Of a stretch of DNA of 7,250 nt, positions 5,331 through 7,250 are shown in pieces. The notes beneath the pieces were generated by a model that did no database searches, was not told the origin of the DNA, and saw only the letters and a program-made list of their open reading frames with translations. How positions within the stretch are numbered: the first letter of the stretch is position 1; each line of letters starts with the position of its first letter. Both the position numbers and the translations under genes were made by a program. The DNA is from Cypionkella sp. (lineage in GTDB: Bacteria; Pseudomonadota; Alphaproteobacteria; Rhodobacterales; Rhodobacteraceae), in the NCBI GenBank assembly GCA_018063485.1, contig JAGPBG010000104.1:1-7250 (forward strand), written 5' to 3'.

Positions 5331-7250
5331 ATGAGTGCTGGGCGCGATACGATGGAACTGCGGGAGGAAACGATCCGGGCGCAATATGATGCGGCTCTGG
5401 CGCTTTTGACCGGGTTCGACCATGCGCCGCGTTTGGCCAGGGCCAATGAGGTGGCCAAGGTGGAACGTTCGCCGGGGATCGGCACGCGGCCGATGTTTCG
5501 ATCCACCACGCCGGGGATGGTGACGCGGTCGACCACGCGCGCCGGGGGGGTGCGGCTGCTTGAACGGATTGAGGGCTTGGGCGATGGGTTGGTATCGCCG
5601 GTGCAGGCCGGGGCGCTGCATGCGTTGCGCCGGGGTCTCGCGATTGCGCTTGCGATGGGGGAAACCCTTGCCGCGCAATCGGGACTGGGCGAGTTGAAAA
5701 AGGCCAATCTGGAAGGGCGGTTGCCCGAGCCGCGCAGGGCCGAGTTTGCGGAACTTCTGGCCGCCGATGCTTTGGCGCAGCTTTACACCTTTGCCAATGC
5801 CACCGCGTTTTTGCTCGCGCCGATGTTGGGCGCGGTAACAGTGGAAATCGGTGAGGTGGAGGAGGTTCTGACGGATAACGCGCCTTTGGCCTTGCAGGGT
5901 GCGCTGTGGGAGTTGGATCAAGATATCGCCACGCTGGCCAGTGACGAGCCACGGCTGCTTGCGGTGATCGCGGCGTTTTGCGAGGCCTTGATGGCGCGGG
6001 TGGCGCTGCGGGCCGAGACGGCGCCGCGCAGCGGGGCATTCGCGCAAAACTCCTGGCGGGTTGAGGCGGATGGTCTGGCGATAGCCGGGTTCAAACCGGC
6101 GCGGGCGGCCAAGGGTGGCGCGCTGACGATGCAGTTCAAAAAGCCCTCGGAAGTGGTGGGCAACCATATCGCGAAATACCAAAGCCTGCGGTTGGCAAAG
6201 ATGCTGATGGCCTATGATTTTGAACGCAAGCTGAACCCGTTTGCCGAATTGGGCGGGTTTATCTTTACCTTTATGGGCGATGGGAAACCGGGCACCGGCA
6301 AGACCACGCTGATCCAGATGATGGCCGGATTGCTGAATGATTACTGCAAGGTAGCGGGCTATCCGTTCCGGTATCAGAATTTCTCGATTGATCAGATTGA
6401 TTCCTATCAGGGCAAATCGGGGCAGAATGCCAAGGCATTCATTGACAGCGTGTTGGACCCCGGCGTGATCGGCTATGGCACCATTGACGATATTGATCAG
6501 GTGGCGGGCAAGCGGGGTGATCGGCAATCTTCGGCGGGCCAGCAAGAGGTGACGGCGGTGTTCATGGGGGCCTTTGCCGGGGCCAATACCGTGGTGCGCG
6601 GCAATTGCACCTTTGGGATGTTCTCGAATTACCCGGAAAACGTCGATGATGCCTTGCGGCAGCGGGCAGGGGCGCGGTTTCTGGTTGATGGGCCGCAAAG
6701 CCGTGAGGATTACATTGATATTCTGGCGCTGTTGTTGGGCAAAAACCACGCGATCCCGGTGGGTCAGCATGAGTTGTTCGCGGCGCAAGAAATTCGCAAG
6801 GCAGTGGCGGCCAGTTTTGCAGGCCATGCCAAGCCGCATGAAGACGGGCTGTTGCGGGTGTGGGACAAGGTGCAGGGCGAGATTGGCAAACTGGACACAC
6901 TCGCCAGGCTCGGGGTTTATCTCAAGGCGATCCAACTGGCGGATGATCGGTTTACCGGGCGCGCGATCAAGAACATCACCGACGCGGTGAAGGTGCGGGC
7001 GATGGATTTTGAATTGCCCGATGAATGGATGGCCGAGCCGGATTTGTTCCTGTTCAAGCCCTATGACGACAAGATGGCGATGATCAAAGGGCTGATGACG
7101 CCGATTACGGTCGAGATGGTTATTCAGGAAATCAACCGCTATGCGGATAGTGAGTTCCGCTATGCCGACAAGTCGGATGAAGTTGCGATTGAGGGTATGG
7201 TGCGGGAGTATCAGCGGCAGGAAGAGGCGAAGCGGCGGTATCTGGAGGGG
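5331..7250 (+). CDS. AAA-type ATPase, 3'-partial
   Basis: The frame stays open for 640 codons from ATG 5331 to the window edge, so the C-terminus is missing. Residues 1 to about 290 form a largely helical region that I cannot assign. The AAA module follows. Walker A is GKPGTGKTT (318-326, Lys324). A pore-loop-1-like YQG (359-361) sits in a stretch resembling the classical KYVGES segment. Walker B is GTIDDID (383-389, Asp386), with Asp387 where the catalytic Glu is usual. The sensor-1 region is FGMFSNYPEN with Asn433. Then comes DDALRQRAGARF with candidate arginine fingers Arg443, Arg445 and Arg449. The helical lid has FTGRAIKNITDAV (541-553). Such ATPases form rings and pull on or remodel proteins. 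No membrane segment is visible. As the last gene in view of a three-gene operon, it probably powers a complex with the two upstream proteins. A run of seven G occurs at 5544-5550 without breaking the frame. Confidence 0.92.
   Translation, partial: MSAGRDTMELREETIRAQYDAALALLTGFDHAPRLARANEVAKVERSPGIGTRPMFRSTTPGMVTRSTTRAGGVRLLERIEGLGDGLVSPVQAGALHALRRGLAIALAMGETLAAQSGLGELKKANLEGRLPEPRRAEFAELLAADALAQLYTFANATAFLLAPMLGAVTVEIGEVEEVLTDNAPLALQGALWELDQDIATLASDEPRLLAVIAAFCEALMARVALRAETAPRSGAFAQNSWRVEADGLAIAGFKPARAAKGGALTMQFKKPSEVVGNHIAKYQSLRLAKMLMAYDFERKLNPFAELGGFIFTFMGDGKPGTGKTTLIQMMAGLLNDYCKVAGYPFRYQNFSIDQIDSYQGKSGQNAKAFIDSVLDPGVIGYGTIDDIDQVAGKRGDRQSSAGQQEVTAVFMGAFAGANTVVRGNCTFGMFSNYPENVDDALRQRAGARFLVDGPQSREDYIDILALLLGKNHAIPVGQHELFAAQEIRKAVAASFAGHAKPHEDGLLRVWDKVQGEIGKLDTLARLGVYLKAIQLADDRFTGRAIKNITDAVKVRAMDFELPDEWMAEPDLFLFKPYDDKMAMIKGLMTPITVEMVIQEINRYADSEFRYADKSDEVAIEGMVREYQRQEEAKRRYLEG

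Noticed and set aside
5310..6935. A 541-codon open frame on the minus strand
   Set aside because: It is antisense to the AAA ATPase, whose motifs are unmistakable; its His/Arg/Pro-rich translation is typical of a shadow frame.

Overview
The window looks like chromosomal DNA of an alphaproteobacterium, most likely of the Rhodobacterales (Roseobacter/Rhodobacter type). The reasons are the fairly high GC, the style of the PanB and PanC proteins, and the frequent use of GTG and TTG starts. This placement rests on recognising protein families by eye, not on a search. Seven protein genes fill almost all of the sequence: six run left to right and one right to left. I saw no tRNA, rRNA, CRISPR array, transposase or integrase.

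Left part (1-1181). The window opens inside an L,D-transpeptidase (YkuD) gene whose start lies upstream. Its stop overlaps by 8 bp the stop of a convergent small cupin gene. A 145-bp divergent intergenic region between the cupin and panB holds several short perfect palindromes and weak promoter candidates for both directions.

Middle (1182-3083). panB and panC make the two enzymes that turn alpha-ketoisovalerate into pantoate and then pantothenate. They are tightly coupled: panC starts with a TTG that overlaps the panB stop. After panC comes a 232-bp gap with no convincing gene. It contains a long-range inverted repeat and ends in a very good ribosome binding site.

Right part (3084-7250). Three genes in one direction, separated by 3 and 24 bp, look like one operon. 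They encode a 357-residue cytosolic coiled-coil protein with a faint resemblance to the TelA (toxic anion resistance) family, a 381-residue protein that I do not recognise, and a large AAA-type ATPase that runs off the right edge. The ATPase has Walker A, a pore-loop-like YQG, Walker B (DDID rather than DEID), a sensor-1 Asn and candidate arginine fingers, so it is probably a protein-remodelling machine. The other two proteins would be its partners or substrates. No member has a visible signal peptide or membrane segment. This operon is the best candidate here for a poorly described system.
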